DNA from: Euonymus europaeus | Lineage: Eukaryota > Streptophyta > Magnoliopsida > Celastrales > Celastraceae | Length of the DNA stretch: 64,000 nucleotides | Assembly (NCBI GenBank): GCA_963580455.1 | Contig: OY756971.1 | Coordinates: 17,073,001 to 17,137,000, forward strand | Reading direction: 5' to 3' | Shown: positions 10,683-21,856 of the stretch, piece after piece | How positions within the stretch are numbered: position 1 is the stretch's first letter | Layout of the letters: the number at the start of each line of letters is the position of its first letter | Notes under the pieces: model-generated | What the model saw: the letters and a program-made list of their open reading frames with translations, nothing else | Databases searched by the model: none | What the model was told of the DNA's origin: nothing | Translations under genes and position numbers: made by a program

Positions 10683-13125
10683 CAGTGCCGGACCCAGGAT
10701 TTAAGATGACCGGGGGCACAAAAATAGTGGTGGGGTTCCAGGGGCAGCACCCCCAATTTTTTTTTTGAATTCTTTATGTCATTCTCAAATATAATTATAC
10801 ATTGATAATAATTTAAAACAATAAAAATACATAGTGATTTATCACAATTGTTCTCTACGAGTTTTCATATTCTGGAAATGCAATATTATAGCATCATTAC
10901 TAATAGTTCCAAGCAACTCTTTTTCTACGAAACATACAAGACAATCATTTAGAAATTGGTCACTCATTCGGTTGCGCAAATTCGTCTTGACGATATTCAT
11001 CCCCGAAAAGCATCTTTCAACACTTGCTATCACTATAGGCAAAATCAATGCTAACTTCAGAAGTCGATACACCAAAGGATATGAAAGATGCTTCCTTGTG
11101 CGCACTAGCATTGTAGAAAGATCACCAAGCCCTTTTAACTGACAAAATCTATCATCTGTTCGTACATCTGTAATATATATCTCAAGTTGATGCTCAAGAG
11201 TCATGCATTCAGTGAGAGAGAAGTCATCAGAATAAAATTGGGTCAACCTCATCAACTTTGTTGAATCAAAATCCTGAAATGAGTCACTAGGATTCAAGAA
11301 AGCAACGCAAAGAAGCAACTCAGAATTGATCTCATTGAAGCGGTCATTAAGCTCCAAAAGTTGCATATCAAGAATTGTACAAAAGTATTCAATGCGATAG
11401 TGATATGAATTAATAATGTTACTTCTTCGTCATGGATGACACAAATCAACATACTCTTCTTCCATGTTAACCATTGATATGCAAAACAATGAACATTTTC
11501 TTTTTGAATCTTGGGAGCAATCATTTGTTGATTTCTTGGAGCATTTCGTAGCACAACTTTACTAATAGTCTCATTTTGTTCAGCAGTATACTTTATCAAC
11601 TTAATAAAATTTCCTCTATTAGTAGAGTCCTCAGACTCATCATGGCCACGGAATGGTAATCCTTGGCTCAACAAAAACCTACAAGCATCAATAGAAGCAT
11701 TTAGGCGAATCCGATATTAATTTCTCAAACTTTCAGATTGCTTATGGAGAGCAACCACAATGGATTGCTCTTGTCTCATTAGATCATCACATTTCTTCAT
11801 TGATATATGGTGAGCACTATTGACTACGCCAACATGGGAAGCTAGTCTCTCTGTTTTATTCCAAGAAGAAAATCCTTCTGTTAAAAATGCCTCACTTCCA
11901 CCTTGTTTTCCAAAATGATCCCTAAACAAGTAATAATAGAGACAATATGCTTTGTCTTCTTTTATGCTATACTCTATCCAATTTGCATATTGATCAAACC
12001 ATTCAGGATTAAATCGACGTAACTTATTTGCAATCATTTTTTTTGGAAAATCATGGCCACGAGGTTGACAAGGTCCCTTACCTAAATATGCTCTCCTTAT
12101 TTCATCTCTTTGATTTGGGTGATATTCTGAATTCCTTTTCCTTTCAACGGGATCCGAAGGGAGGTCATTCAAATCAACCTCTTTTGGAATTGAAGAAGAA
12201 CTTCCACCATCTTGAGTGAGTTTTCTTTTAAAAAATCTCTCCATTATCTAGTCAAAATAAATTATAAATTTCAAATTCACAACAAATAGCATACTAAATT
12301 CATAATCAATTTCTCCAAATTAAAAAATTCCTCATGCCAAAATTCATTTCAATGAACAACAATAAATTATATTGGACATAAAACTCACTTCAATTCAATT
12401 CACAACAATTTAAATCAACTCACCGTGATGATTGGTTAGCTTGAAAATGACACTCGGAGACAAAAATTCCACAACTCGGCAACGGAAACTCCGAATTGTC
12501 ACTGTCACTGGACCACAAGTCCACGATAATCACTGCCATTGGACATTGGACATTTGGACCACATCCACAATCTATTAATCATTGCCATAAAAATTACATT
12601 TTTACATTTTACACCTAAAAAGTTGAACTAAAAAGGAACAAGAATAAAGTAGATTAAAGAAAGTACAAATAGTTGAAATTTCAATTAGAAAATGGGTGTT
12701 TCACCTGCTATTCTGCCTCTGCCGTCCGATGTCGATGTCGTGAATTGATTCATCAATTGTTAATTGTGATTGTCAACTTCTTGTCCTCTACTGCGCACTG
12801 CTGTAGGAGCTGGCAGCTGCACTTCAAACCTTCAACGATGTAATATAAAATTAGGGAAACTGGGCAAGTCAAGTTTCCCTAGTGATTTACACAAGTGGCT
12901 AAGTGGGCCACTTTCCACTTGCGTTTTATGTGCACTTGCTTTGTATTATTTATGGGCTTAAGTCACGTGCACTTGCTTTATATTATAATGTGCTATGTTA
13001 TATCATTGGGGTCCATTTTATATTTCAATGAGGCCTGTATAGATGGATATTACTAAAGCTAGTTAGTTTTTTTTTGGGCCACTGGGGGGCCGTGCCCCAG
13101 TGACAACGCTATAAGTCCGCGTCTG
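10683..13125 (-). mobile_element. hAT transposon, ZMYM1/TTF-finger type, internally deleted
   Basis: The left end starts CAGTGCCGGACCCAGGATTT and the right end, reverse complemented, CAGACGCGGACTTATAGCG. An exact 8-bp repeat ATTGTGAT flanks the element (10675-10682 and 13126-13133). Both ends carry G/C-rich patches (GGGGCAGCACCCCC and GGGGGGCCGTGCCCC) typical of this plant hAT group. The 2443-bp element contains remnants of a reverse-strand transposase gene. It lies just 15 bp upstream of a candidate exon at 13149. Confidence 0.93.
10842..12244 (-). pseudogene. zinc finger MYM-type-1-like hAT transposase, truncated
   Basis: Translation starts at ATG 12244 (MERFFKRKL) and runs into the TTF-type zinc-finger region (RGHDFPKKMIANKLRRFNPEW, CLYYYLFRDHFGKQGG). 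An in-frame TAA at 11719-11717 interrupts the join to IRLNASIDACRFLLSQGLPFRGHDES. After about KIQKE near 11500 most of DUF4371 and the catalytic core is missing. The protein resumes in another frame at about 11410 (HYRIEYFCTIL) and continues to the C-terminal dimerisation domain (LKGLGDLSTMLV..., SVERCFSGMNIVKTNLRNRM). From family length (roughly 700-800 residues) I infer loss of about 300 residues. Without its core it cannot catalyse transposition, but the intact ends could still be moved by a relative. Confidence 0.88.
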
Positions 13126-13148
13126 ATTGTGATTCTAATGTGATTCAG

Positions 13149-13231
13149 GTGGGTGCTAGAGTGCCAACTTTCAATCTTCTATGTTACAGCAATGCAGTTT
13201 CTTTTGAACTGAAGGAAGCAACTTCCTATGG
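13149..13231 (+). other. candidate exon of the unknown gene
   Basis: It has an acceptor-like TGTGATTCAG and ends TATGG|GTTAGT. One frame is open throughout: VGARVPTFNLLCYSNAVSFE and a few more residues. It is separated from the earlier candidate exons by the second hAT element. Confidence 0.25.
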
Positions 13232-13582
13232 GTTAGTTTGTTTGATAATGGTAACTTAGCTTATATTCTCTTCAAGTTTTGGATTATTTAATTCTTGCTA
13301 ATTGTGGAGTCTAACTCTATTTTTTCATTAGCAAAAATACAAACACAATTGCAAAATTTTCAGAAGCCCCGGGTCAACGCCCGCGTTATTACCCTAGTAT
13401 ATATATATATATGTGTAGCAAAGCACAGCCGATACGTTATCGTTTAATATTTGATAACCTTTTTCATCTCCCAGTTTGTTTATATTATAATATAATTGGT
13501 GCTTGCTACTTGTGCAACAGCCTTCTCCCTTACACAAAAATCTAAAATCGGCAGAAATACAAAGAGACAGCGAGAGAAATCA

Positions 13583-13583
13583 C

Positions 13584-13615
<32 letters not shown>

Positions 13616-13656
13616 GGGAGAGGAGAGAGGAGAGAGGAGAGAGAGAGAGAGAGAGC
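13583..13656. repeat. (GA)n microsatellite in the HIPP 5' leader
   Basis: A nearly pure GA tract interrupted by GGGA units lies about 225 bp upstream of the HIPP start codon, so probably in its 5' UTR or core promoter. GA repeats are known binding sites for plant BPC (GAGA-binding) proteins; a regulatory role here is inference. Confidence 0.85.
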
Positions 13657-13879
13657 AGCTTAAAGAGAGATGTTAAATGCTTACCCATAACCGCCTTTAG
13701 CTTTCATTTTTAGAAACATTGTTGCGCAATCTACTTCTCATGCTTGTGAATCTTACTAAGCTGAAACCCAGTTGTTCTCTGTCTTTATTTCACTGTGTCC
13801 TCAAGCTTTCTTCAGTTTTGCTCCTCTGCATACCTCAGTTTGTTCCCTCAGATCTTTATTAGAACTCATTTTCTCTTAA

Positions 13880-15720
13880 ATGAGTAAGCAAGAGTTTGCC
13901 GAGCTCCAGGTACTTAATTATAATTTTTGTGTATTTTTATGATTCAGATCTGGTTATTGTTGGAAACCTGTTTTATTTCTCTTCAATACGTGTTTTTTGG
14001 AACTAATTCTTCATATGATTGGAAATAGATTCTGGGTTAGATTCTAACTCTCTTTTGGATGTTTGTGGTTGTTTTTTATTCCAGTCTTGTGTGCTGAGAG
14101 TGGATATACAGTGTCACTGTGATGGCTGTAAGAAAAAAGTGAAAAAGCTGATTCAAAATGTTGATGGTACGTTGCTGTCACATGTATTTTCGCCTTCAAT
14201 TATCTGTTATGTTGATTTTTTTTTCCTTTCATTTTTCGTTAGGTTTTGTAACTGATTAATACTAATTTGCCCCTTCTTATTTTCTGTATGAGAGAGTATT
14301 GGAACTGTATTGTTTTGGTTGATTTTATTTTTATTTTTTGGGTTTAGGAGTTTACACAACCAGCATAGATGCAGACCAATGGATGGTTACAGTGATTGGA
14401 AATGTTAACCCAGCAACTCTTATCAAGAAACTTAACAAGTCTGGAAAGCATGCAGAGCTGTGGGTGTCCCAGAAGGGCACAAACAATTTCCAGCACCAAA
14501 TTAATAACCAGTTTAAGAACTTTCAAATTGATGCGCAAAAGAGTGGCAAAGATAACAAATCTCAAAAGGGCCATGGCCAACAAAAGGGTGGTGGTGGTGG
14601 GCAACAATTCCAACACATGCAACAAGAGAAGGGGCCAAACGAGATGATTAAGCACCAAAAATCTGTGACATTCGACGTGAATAATGAAGAATTCGATGCA
14701 AGTGAGGATGATTTTGATGATGAATTTGATGATGACTCTGATGGAGATGATGAAGATGATCATTTCCATCATCAGGTAGCTAAGGGCCATCAACAATTCC
14801 CCAACAAAATGGCACCAATGGGTATGATGGGTAATATAAATGGACTACATGGGCATCAAGCTATGATGAACAGCCAGGCCAAAGGCGGCGGCGGAAAGAA
14901 AGGTGGAGCAATTGACATACCTGTTTCAATGAAGGGTATCGGTGGAAAAAATGATTTTCAGCATGGAAATAATGGTGGAGGAAAGAAAGGAGGCGGTGGC
15001 GGTAAAAAGGCCAAAGGAGGGAGTGATAATAAAAAACAAGGAGGCAAAGATAAAAACGGCGGAAAGGGTGGTATTATGGGGTTCCTTGGATTTGGTAAGA
15101 AGAGTAATAAGGGTGGTGGTGGGGGTATGGATGGGACTGATAATAATAATACAGGAAATGGCAGAGTAGGTGGTGGTGGTGGTGGGGCTAAACAAGGTAG
15201 GGGGAAAGGTACTGATCATGGGGTCCAAGATATGAAGAAAATGAAAATTGAGTTTGAAACTGATGTTACTAAGCCTGGAAAAGGACTCAAAGGAGGTGTA
15301 GGTGGTGGTGGGCACCCTGGTGGTGCTAATGGCACTAAGACTATGGGCCATATGGGTTCTCTGAGTGGTCAGATGGGCCAAATGGGCAATTATGGGCAGA
15401 TGGGTATGATACCAGCAGCGATGCAAAGGCTACCAGCAGGTGCAGCAGGGTCAATGATTGGCGGATATTATCATGGTATGGGAGGAGGAGGGGGGCCAGG
15501 GAATCCTTATACTCAACAACAATACATGCCTATGATGATGAATCAACAGCATCCCAATATGAGTGATATGTATCAATATCAAATGATGCATGGGCGGCCT
15601 CATCCGGCCATGAACTACATGCCTCCGCAGCCACCAATGCCGCCACATCCAGCGGTGAGAGACCCTTACACTCACTACTTTAGTGATGAGAACACAGACG
15701 GTGGTTGCAGCATAATGTAG
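13880..15720 (+). CDS. HIPP: heavy-metal-associated isoprenylated plant protein (HIPP32/33/34-like)
   Basis: Three exons: 13880-13909, 14085-14166 and 14348-15720, with GT...AG introns, together encoding 494 residues. The start is the conserved MSK-x-EF...LQ opening. An N-terminal heavy-metal-associated (HMA) domain spans about residues 10-78 (SCVLRVDIQ, CDGCKKKVKKLIQNVDGVYT, TLIKKLNKSGKHAELW). Then come a Gln/Lys-rich linker, an Asp/Glu-rich run (about 14690-14765) and a long Gly/Lys-rich then Met/Pro/Gln-rich low-complexity region. The end is FSDENTDGGCSIM, with CSIM as a CaaX farnesylation box. Members bind metals through two HMA cysteines and attach to membranes through the lipid. Compared with the usual I-H-C-D-G-C, this copy has I-Q-C-H-C-D-G-C, two extra residues that add a third cysteine. 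Length and ends fit the Arabidopsis HIPP32-34 group; the exact orthologue is not resolved. Confidence 0.95.
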
Positions 15721-17164
15721 TAAAAAAGTTGTGTTAGGATAGATAGAAAATTAGACTTGTAATTTCAAGTTTGCTATTTGTTTTTTTAGTTCTCTAGTAG
15801 TTGTGGACAAGTGGTGCTTATACATGGTCGAAGGATAAATGTAGCGATGCCTATGCTAATTGGAAATACATACACTTTTTTTGTATAATTGTTCCAATTG
15901 CCTTTTCTTTTGCCTTCTCTGTTTCCTTAAGTGTTATGGGAAGCACTTTTTAATTTTAATCAAGAATGACACCCGTTAAGGCTTATATCATACATCAGTT
16001 AGGTGTGAATTCCAATGTGATTTATATGTAAAGATTGAATCTCTCAATCAAGAGGATTATTTTGAGAACAAAATCATGTGGGCGTCAATTGCAGAGGATA
16101 CAATATAAAGTGGGTTGTTTGGGTTGGATTTATACAATGTTCCGCAGAGTATTCGAATAACATGATATTAGAGCGTAGTCTTGATTCTAGAACACCTCTA
16201 CCCATGTTCATTTGTCGGGAATAGCATAATTGAGCCCACAAGTGCGGAGGGGAGATAAAATTTATATCCCACATTAATTAGGTATGAGCCACTAATGTGG
16301 TCTACAAGTAAATATCGAATCCCTCCCCATCAAGGCGACTCTTTTAACAGCAAAAGTGTATGGGCCTTATGCTAAAATAAACAAGATATACCTTTTCGAG
16401 TTGATTGGGATGAATTTATGTCGTGCTCTCACGAATATTCGATTAACAACAACACTATATTAGTTGATCCTTTAGACATCCAATATAGACCTACACTCGG
16501 ACGTCAGGCTCACACCATTTTTTTCTTTTTCGGAATGATAGGGTGAGGGTCAAATTTCAGGACATGACTACAATGATAAAAAAAACGAACTCATAAACTT
16601 TCGAGCATACAACTTGTCTAGAAAAATTCACTATTGCATGATAACTAACCTAACAAATTGGTTTAACAACTCTAAAAACTTGGGTCGTCGTATGTCAATG
16701 TCAATATTGATTATATATATATGACATTGTTTGGGATGAATCACATCAGTTCAACTTTATTAATAGTTGCGAATGGATCCACATTTTGACTGATAACAAC
16801 TGTTCATTGAGCGGCACATGCTTCTGAGAGTGATCTTTTGTTTTGGCATTTTTGTTGGTGCTGCAAATTTATGCGTTTATCACGCCTGCGCTTGCATTTA
16901 CGCAAGCCTTCTTGGTCAATAGTTGCGACTCTGAGAGTGTCGTGGTTTTCGGTCTTTTTTTGAACAATGCCATGACAATGATGGAGCACCGACGGAAATA
17001 CAATTGGAGCGTTCTTCGTTTGTGCCAAATTAAGAAGAGTGGAAAAAGATTTGAGATTCGCAACAACAACAGTGACACTATTCTAATTGATGATGATGTC
17101 CGTTCCACCATTTGAAAGTCAATTAAAGTGCAATCACAATTTTAAATAAATAGGGATAATTGCA
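15721..17164 (+). other. HIPP 3' flank; no gene seen
   Basis: The first few hundred bases are probably the HIPP 3' UTR (AT-rich, no clear single poly(A) site). An imperfect direct repeat occurs at about 15990-16055 and 16267-16340 (shared pattern TTAGGTRTGA...AATGTG...AAGTAAA/AAAGATTGAATC), resembling common plant dispersed repeats. Reading frames at 16804-17115 overlap on both strands and resemble no family I know, so I do not call them. Confidence 0.5.
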
Positions 17165-17415
17165 TGTTGGAAACCACATACTGGCGGAAGTATATACAGA
17201 ATCACATAGATATAATAGATAGAAAAATCAACTTTCAATTTTTTTTTATCGATTACTGATTAACATAGCATGATCTATATTGATTTCACACAAGTCGATT
17301 ATCATACCTTGAGATTTATCTAGATTGATCTCTAATAATCAAAGAACAAAGAGTGGGTCTGCAAGAATGATTCAAAGCTCAAACCTGCGGATTTTTCACG
17401 GTAAGCACCGATTCT

Positions 17416-18402
17416 CAGTGTTCTAAAATTCGCTATGCGCCAATCGAGCGGCTAATATCATTTTTCTCTCAATTGTGTTGATCCATGGATCGTGGAAACA
17501 ACACATATTATTGATTCTAAACTAATCATGTTTGATGACAGTCTTTAAATTCAAAACCAATAACCCATTAAGAACAAAAAAATCATGCAATCAATTAAAC
17601 CCCTAAACCCTGATCGAAGTAGTCGATAGTTAATCTCCCTAATTCTAGTTCCACCAAAAGATATAAATACAAATCGTTTACATGATTTGACTAGATGAGT
17701 ATATATGCAAATTCAATAGATAGACAATCAATATAAAGAAACAATATACTTTAATTAAAGCACAGTGATTAGGAACTAGAACTGCAAATTGAATTGAAAA
17801 CTTAAAATAATTTAATTTGCAATAATTATGTTTGGTTAAATCATACCCTAATAAGAAGTTTAGTTACTAATCATACTAATAAACACCAAAGAAGAGGAAG
17901 AAAAAACCATGAATTTATTGCTAGAATAGAGGAAATTGGGTAGCCGTCTCAAAGCAAGAACGACTTGATTCAGAAATTTAAGTGTGTGTTCTCATAGGTT
18001 TAGAAACCTATTTATCATGAATACAAGGCTCTAAAAACTTTCATCAATCACCCCTAAACCTTCCTTAGTCGTGCAATTCAATTGGAACCGAAATAGGAAT
18101 AGGTTTCCTCGATAACTCCAAAAATTGTGTCTAACACGCCATTTGAGAAGGGCGCACTGTACTGCCAAGACGCTGTCTTCTGGTGCTGGATCCACGCTCG
18201 AGCGTCTAAAAGGCATCCATAATATTTTTCTTCTCCGAATGTGCTCCAATTTTTACCCTTTCTCCATACCAATATTCCTACATCAAAACCACAATAATTC
18301 TCATAATATCAACTCAAAATCTTAGAATTGTGATTGAAAATATATGATTAGATATGGTACAAAAATACACGCATCACTAGGTAATCGCATTTAAGAACAC
18401 TG
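17416..18402. mobile_element. small non-autonomous hAT element nested in a copia LTR
   Basis: The sister LTR at 33906-35336 is continuous at this point, whereas here 987 bp intervene. The ends are CAGTGTTCTAAAATTCG and, reverse complemented, CAGTGTTCTTAAATGCG. The flanks CCGATTCT (17408-17415) and CCAATCCT (18403-18410) match at 6 of 8 positions; the uninterrupted LTR has CCAATTCC. This fits an old 8-bp hAT target duplication. No transposase is present. Part of the interior looks like yet another LTR (TGATGCGTGTATTTTTG on the reverse strand at about 18377), which I could not delimit. Confidence 0.75.
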
Positions 18403-19221
18403 CCAATCCTTAAACTTAGATTAAGAGTATGGACTCCTTACTCCAAGAACCTGAAAAAACAAAGCAAAACTGGTGGGGACAAGTTAACAAGTTGAGAGGT
18501 CGATTGGTGTCTCAAAACTTAGGAACAAAAATACACTTAGTGTAGTTTTTATAGGGGTTGCCCTGTGTAGGGTTTTCACCTTAGATGGCTGGCGCCCATG
18601 CTCTCTGCTTGTCATTGTTTCGTATCGTTTTGACTTCATGTAACTTAAGGTATTGAGCTTTCTAGGTTACAATGGGGATCAACTAGGAAAAATAAAACAT
18701 GAGATTGCTATAAATTTAATTATCAGCTCAAATCCATGAGTATAATTAAAATTCATAAATATAATATATTTCACTAAAATATTATATTTGCACTCCCCAT
18801 TTTATCTCAAATTAAATCTGAGTCTTTCGTTATAATTGTTGATTTAAATAATTACGTTTCAGTTATAGACACCCATCAATTAAATAAGCCACTGGCATAT
18901 AACATTTAACTGACAACTTTATTATTTCTTGAATTTACCGTTTAACTTATTTGAATGTGTGAGATTAATTAAAATCCACCAGTAGGGTTTTGACACAATC
19001 TCAAATGTTATAATCATTCTCATGAGGGTATTATGAATACATGATTGAATGTGAATTTTATTAATAGATTATTTTTCATCATACATTTAATGCGGTAACT
19101 TAATTTAGTTAGTGTTTGTTGACCTATACAAAAAGATATCACCTTTTAGTAAATCAAAGTTTCATATATTAAACGCACATGCATCAATAATCTTAAATAT
19201 ATTAAGATTATGAACAATTCC

Positions 19222-20945
19222 ATAACGTTTGTTTTGAATGATCTCTTGGTTCCTTTGAATTTGCAACAACTCTACTATTGTCATAGTAAAGTGTAATTGG
19301 TAATTGAGCTTTAGGTACCACATTCAAGTCCATTAGGAAGTTCCAAAGGCAAACTGATCCTTTAGCTGCTTTAGAGGCTACTGCATATTCATCTTCCATA
19401 GTGGATTTAGCAATACATGATTGACTCCAACTAAAGACTCGATCTCCTAATGTAAAAACATATCCTAAAGTTGATTTTTTGGAATCTATGTCTGATTAAA
19501 AATATCAATATGTATACCTAATGGGCATACATTCGTCAGACTTGTATACGAACACATAATCTCTCGTTATCCTTAAGTACTTGAGTACGTGCTTTATTGC
19601 TACCCAATGTTCCATTCCTAAGTTAGACTGATATCTGCTAACTAGACCAATCATATAATATATGTATGGTCTAGTACATATCATGGCGCACATAAGATTT
19701 CCCACTGATAAGCATTCGTAGGACACTAGTCCCGAGATAAATTGATTTCATGTCTATAAGATATCCTTTATTGGAATCTTTCATGCTAAATCTTGCCAGG
19801 ATGGCATCAATGTAGACTCCTTGAGATAAGCCCAACATTTTTTATTTACGATCACTTAGAAGTTTGATCCTAAGAATGGGAGCGGCTTCTCCCAAGTCTT
19901 TCATTTTGAATTGACTCCTCAACCAGACTTTAATAACAGATAATAATGCAATATCATTTTCGATGAGTAATATATCATCTGCATAAAGTACTAAGAACAC
20001 TACCATACTTCCATTGCACCTCTGATAGGCTCAAGATTCATCACGACATTTCTCAAATCCATAGGATCTTGTGGCCTAGTCGAATCCTATTATCCAACAC
20101 CTAGATGTCTGCTTAAGTCCATAAGTATATCTCTTTAGCTTTCACAATAAGTGATCTTAATTTTTCGTTATAAATATGTCAGGTTGCATCATATAGATGC
20201 TTTCATCAAGACTTCCATTTAGGAAAGCTTTCTTGACATCCATTTGTCATATTTCGTAATCATAATACATTGGAATGGATAAGAGTATTTGACTAGACTT
20301 AAGCATAGCTATCAATGAAAATGTTACTTTATAATCAATTCCTTCTTTTTAAGTGTACCCTTTCGCAACAAGCCTTGCTTTGAAAGTTTCAACATTCCCA
20401 TCTACCCCTTTCTTTCTCTTGTAAATATACTTACAACCAATGGGTTTTACACCATTTAGTAGTTCAACAAGCTCTCAGACCTAATTAGAGTATATGGACT
20501 CCATTTTAGATTTTATAACTTTCTTGCAAAATACTGCATCTTTATCTTGGAGTGCTTTATTGTAATTACTGGATTGATATCTTGTTTAGTTGAGATCATT
20601 TCAAAGACTTCACCCAATAGAGCATACCAACTAAGTAATCTAGTTACCCACACTACAACAAGGCTCTATCCGTTCATTTGGAGAATTTTGGTGGGTTGTT
20701 TCTATTTGATTTATATCAGGTTCTTCATGCTGATTTGGCTGATTCCCCAATAGTCCTGATCATCCCTTTGAACAAAATGAGTTTGAGATTCTATAATCCT
20801 TCCACTGTTATGTGGTACTGGATTGTTATTATCAACTGGTGTTTCTTGAGTTGTTTAGTTTCCCTATGTTTCTCCTCTTAATTCTTCAAGAACAATCTTA
20901 CTTTTGGGTTTATGATTCATCATATAGTATTCTTCTATTGTGATG
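19222..20945 (-). pseudogene. copia pol fragment (reverse transcriptase to RNase H), family A
   Basis: In reverse, from 20945, the sequence parallels copy 3 from the integrase/RT linker (AGAAGAATACTATATGATGAA) through RT to RNase H. Recognisable pieces are SYECLSVGNLMCAMICTRPY, LVSRYQSN...MEHWVAIKHVLKY (19726-19505) and MEDEYAVASKAAKGSVCLWN with YYDNSRVVANSKEP (19399-19208). Many stops and frame changes separate them. It is much more decayed than copy 3. Confidence 0.8.
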
Positions 20946-21184
20946 GATTGGGACTAGAATCCTTTAACTAATTGTTAAATCAAAACGTTTATATTGCTAT
21001 TTCCAAAGCAAACTCAATTTATCGATTTAATTTGCTCATGTTTACAGTCTTGCACAATTTTTGTTATTTATTGTAAATTTCATTTTTGCATTCCATTGCA
21101 TCCTCTAAAAATCCAAAACAATCTCCTCTATGTGGACTCAACTCCGGTCTCCCAAAATTACTACTTGTCGATGCCCTACACATG

Positions 21185-21544
21185 AGGTAAGTGCATACGC
21201 ACATAGGCATTGGTCAAGTTCTTGGCGCCATTCCCAAATCTTGGTTCCAAGCCTTCAAGCTTGACAATCTTCCAATCCAACAATTAATCTAAACTACAAA
21301 AACAAAACAAGCTCTAAACAACCTTCCTAGACCATTAAATCCATCATATCAAAGGTTTCTAACAAATCCATCAAAACCCTAGATTCTATAAATCCATGGA
21401 ACTTGCCTCAAATCCTCAAGTCTTTGCTGAATCTTTGTTGAATCTTGTTCCCAATCCTTCAATCCAAGCTTCGAACATCAAGAAATAACTCCTATCTCTA
21501 CTTTTCTCTCTTTCTCACTCTAGAATCAGGTTCCAACAAAAACA

Positions 21545-21626
<82 letters not shown>

Positions 21627-21856
21627 CAACTTAAAAGGGTTGGAAGCTTGCGTTTTGCGCCCAGGCCCATATTGCACACGCCTCGGCGCTCCTCTCTAAA
21701 ATTTAGTTTTTCCAGCACTAGAAACTTACTATCCTGGGCGCCTTTTGGGCATTAATTGCACACACCTAGGAGTGCTCAACACTTTTAAGGCCTCTAAAAC
21801 CCTAATATTTCATCCTTCAAGTGTCCCAAAAGTTAGTATTTGGATTGGGTGTTACA
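21185..21856 (-). repeat. possible gypsy-type solo LTR
   Basis: The forward strand ends GGGTGTTACA at 21856, i.e. the reverse strand begins TGTAACACCC, a common start of plant Ty3/gypsy LTRs. The left edge is uncertain and no target duplication was found. The segment includes a long (TC)n tract and an imperfect repeat of a GCCCAGG...TTGCACACGCCT motif (about 21658 and 21738). Confidence 0.35.
21549..21622. repeat. (TC)n microsatellite
   Basis: A pure TC run of about 74 bp. It produces artificial open frames (Leu-Ser or Arg-Glu repeats) on both strands that should not be called genes. Confidence 0.97.

Larger units (their letters stand above)
17165..20945 (-). mobile_element. family A copia element, copy 1: pol fused to LTR by deletion
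   Basis: On the reverse strand pol (20945-19222) runs directly into LTR sequence (19221-17165). The break falls in the RNase H domain just after NSKEPRDHSK, so the end of pol, the polypurine tract and the first part of the LTR are missing. The LTR end reads TTCCGCC...TTTCCAACA, matching copy 3 (TTCCGCT...TTTTTCAACA), which fixes the left border at 17165. At 20945 homology to copy 3 stops abruptly. Gag and integrase are absent. Confidence 0.85.

Noticed and set aside
14344..15675. Reverse-strand and alternative-frame reading frames over the HIPP gene
   Set aside because: They are shadows of the Gly/His/Met-rich exon 3; the forward frame has the HMA domain, splice sites and CaaX end.
16804..17115. 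Overlapping 74-90 codon frames on both strands
   Set aside because: No similarity to a family I recognise, no splice partners, and both strands are equally open.
17533..18379. Complete gypsy LTR nested inside the small hAT
   Set aside because: The reverse strand starts TGATGCGTGTATTTTTG and could end GTCATCA, but the flanks show no target duplication and there is no primer site, so it stays a suspicion.
21515..21718. Arg-Glu and Leu-Ser repeat proteins
   Set aside because: They are translations of a (TC)n microsatellite.
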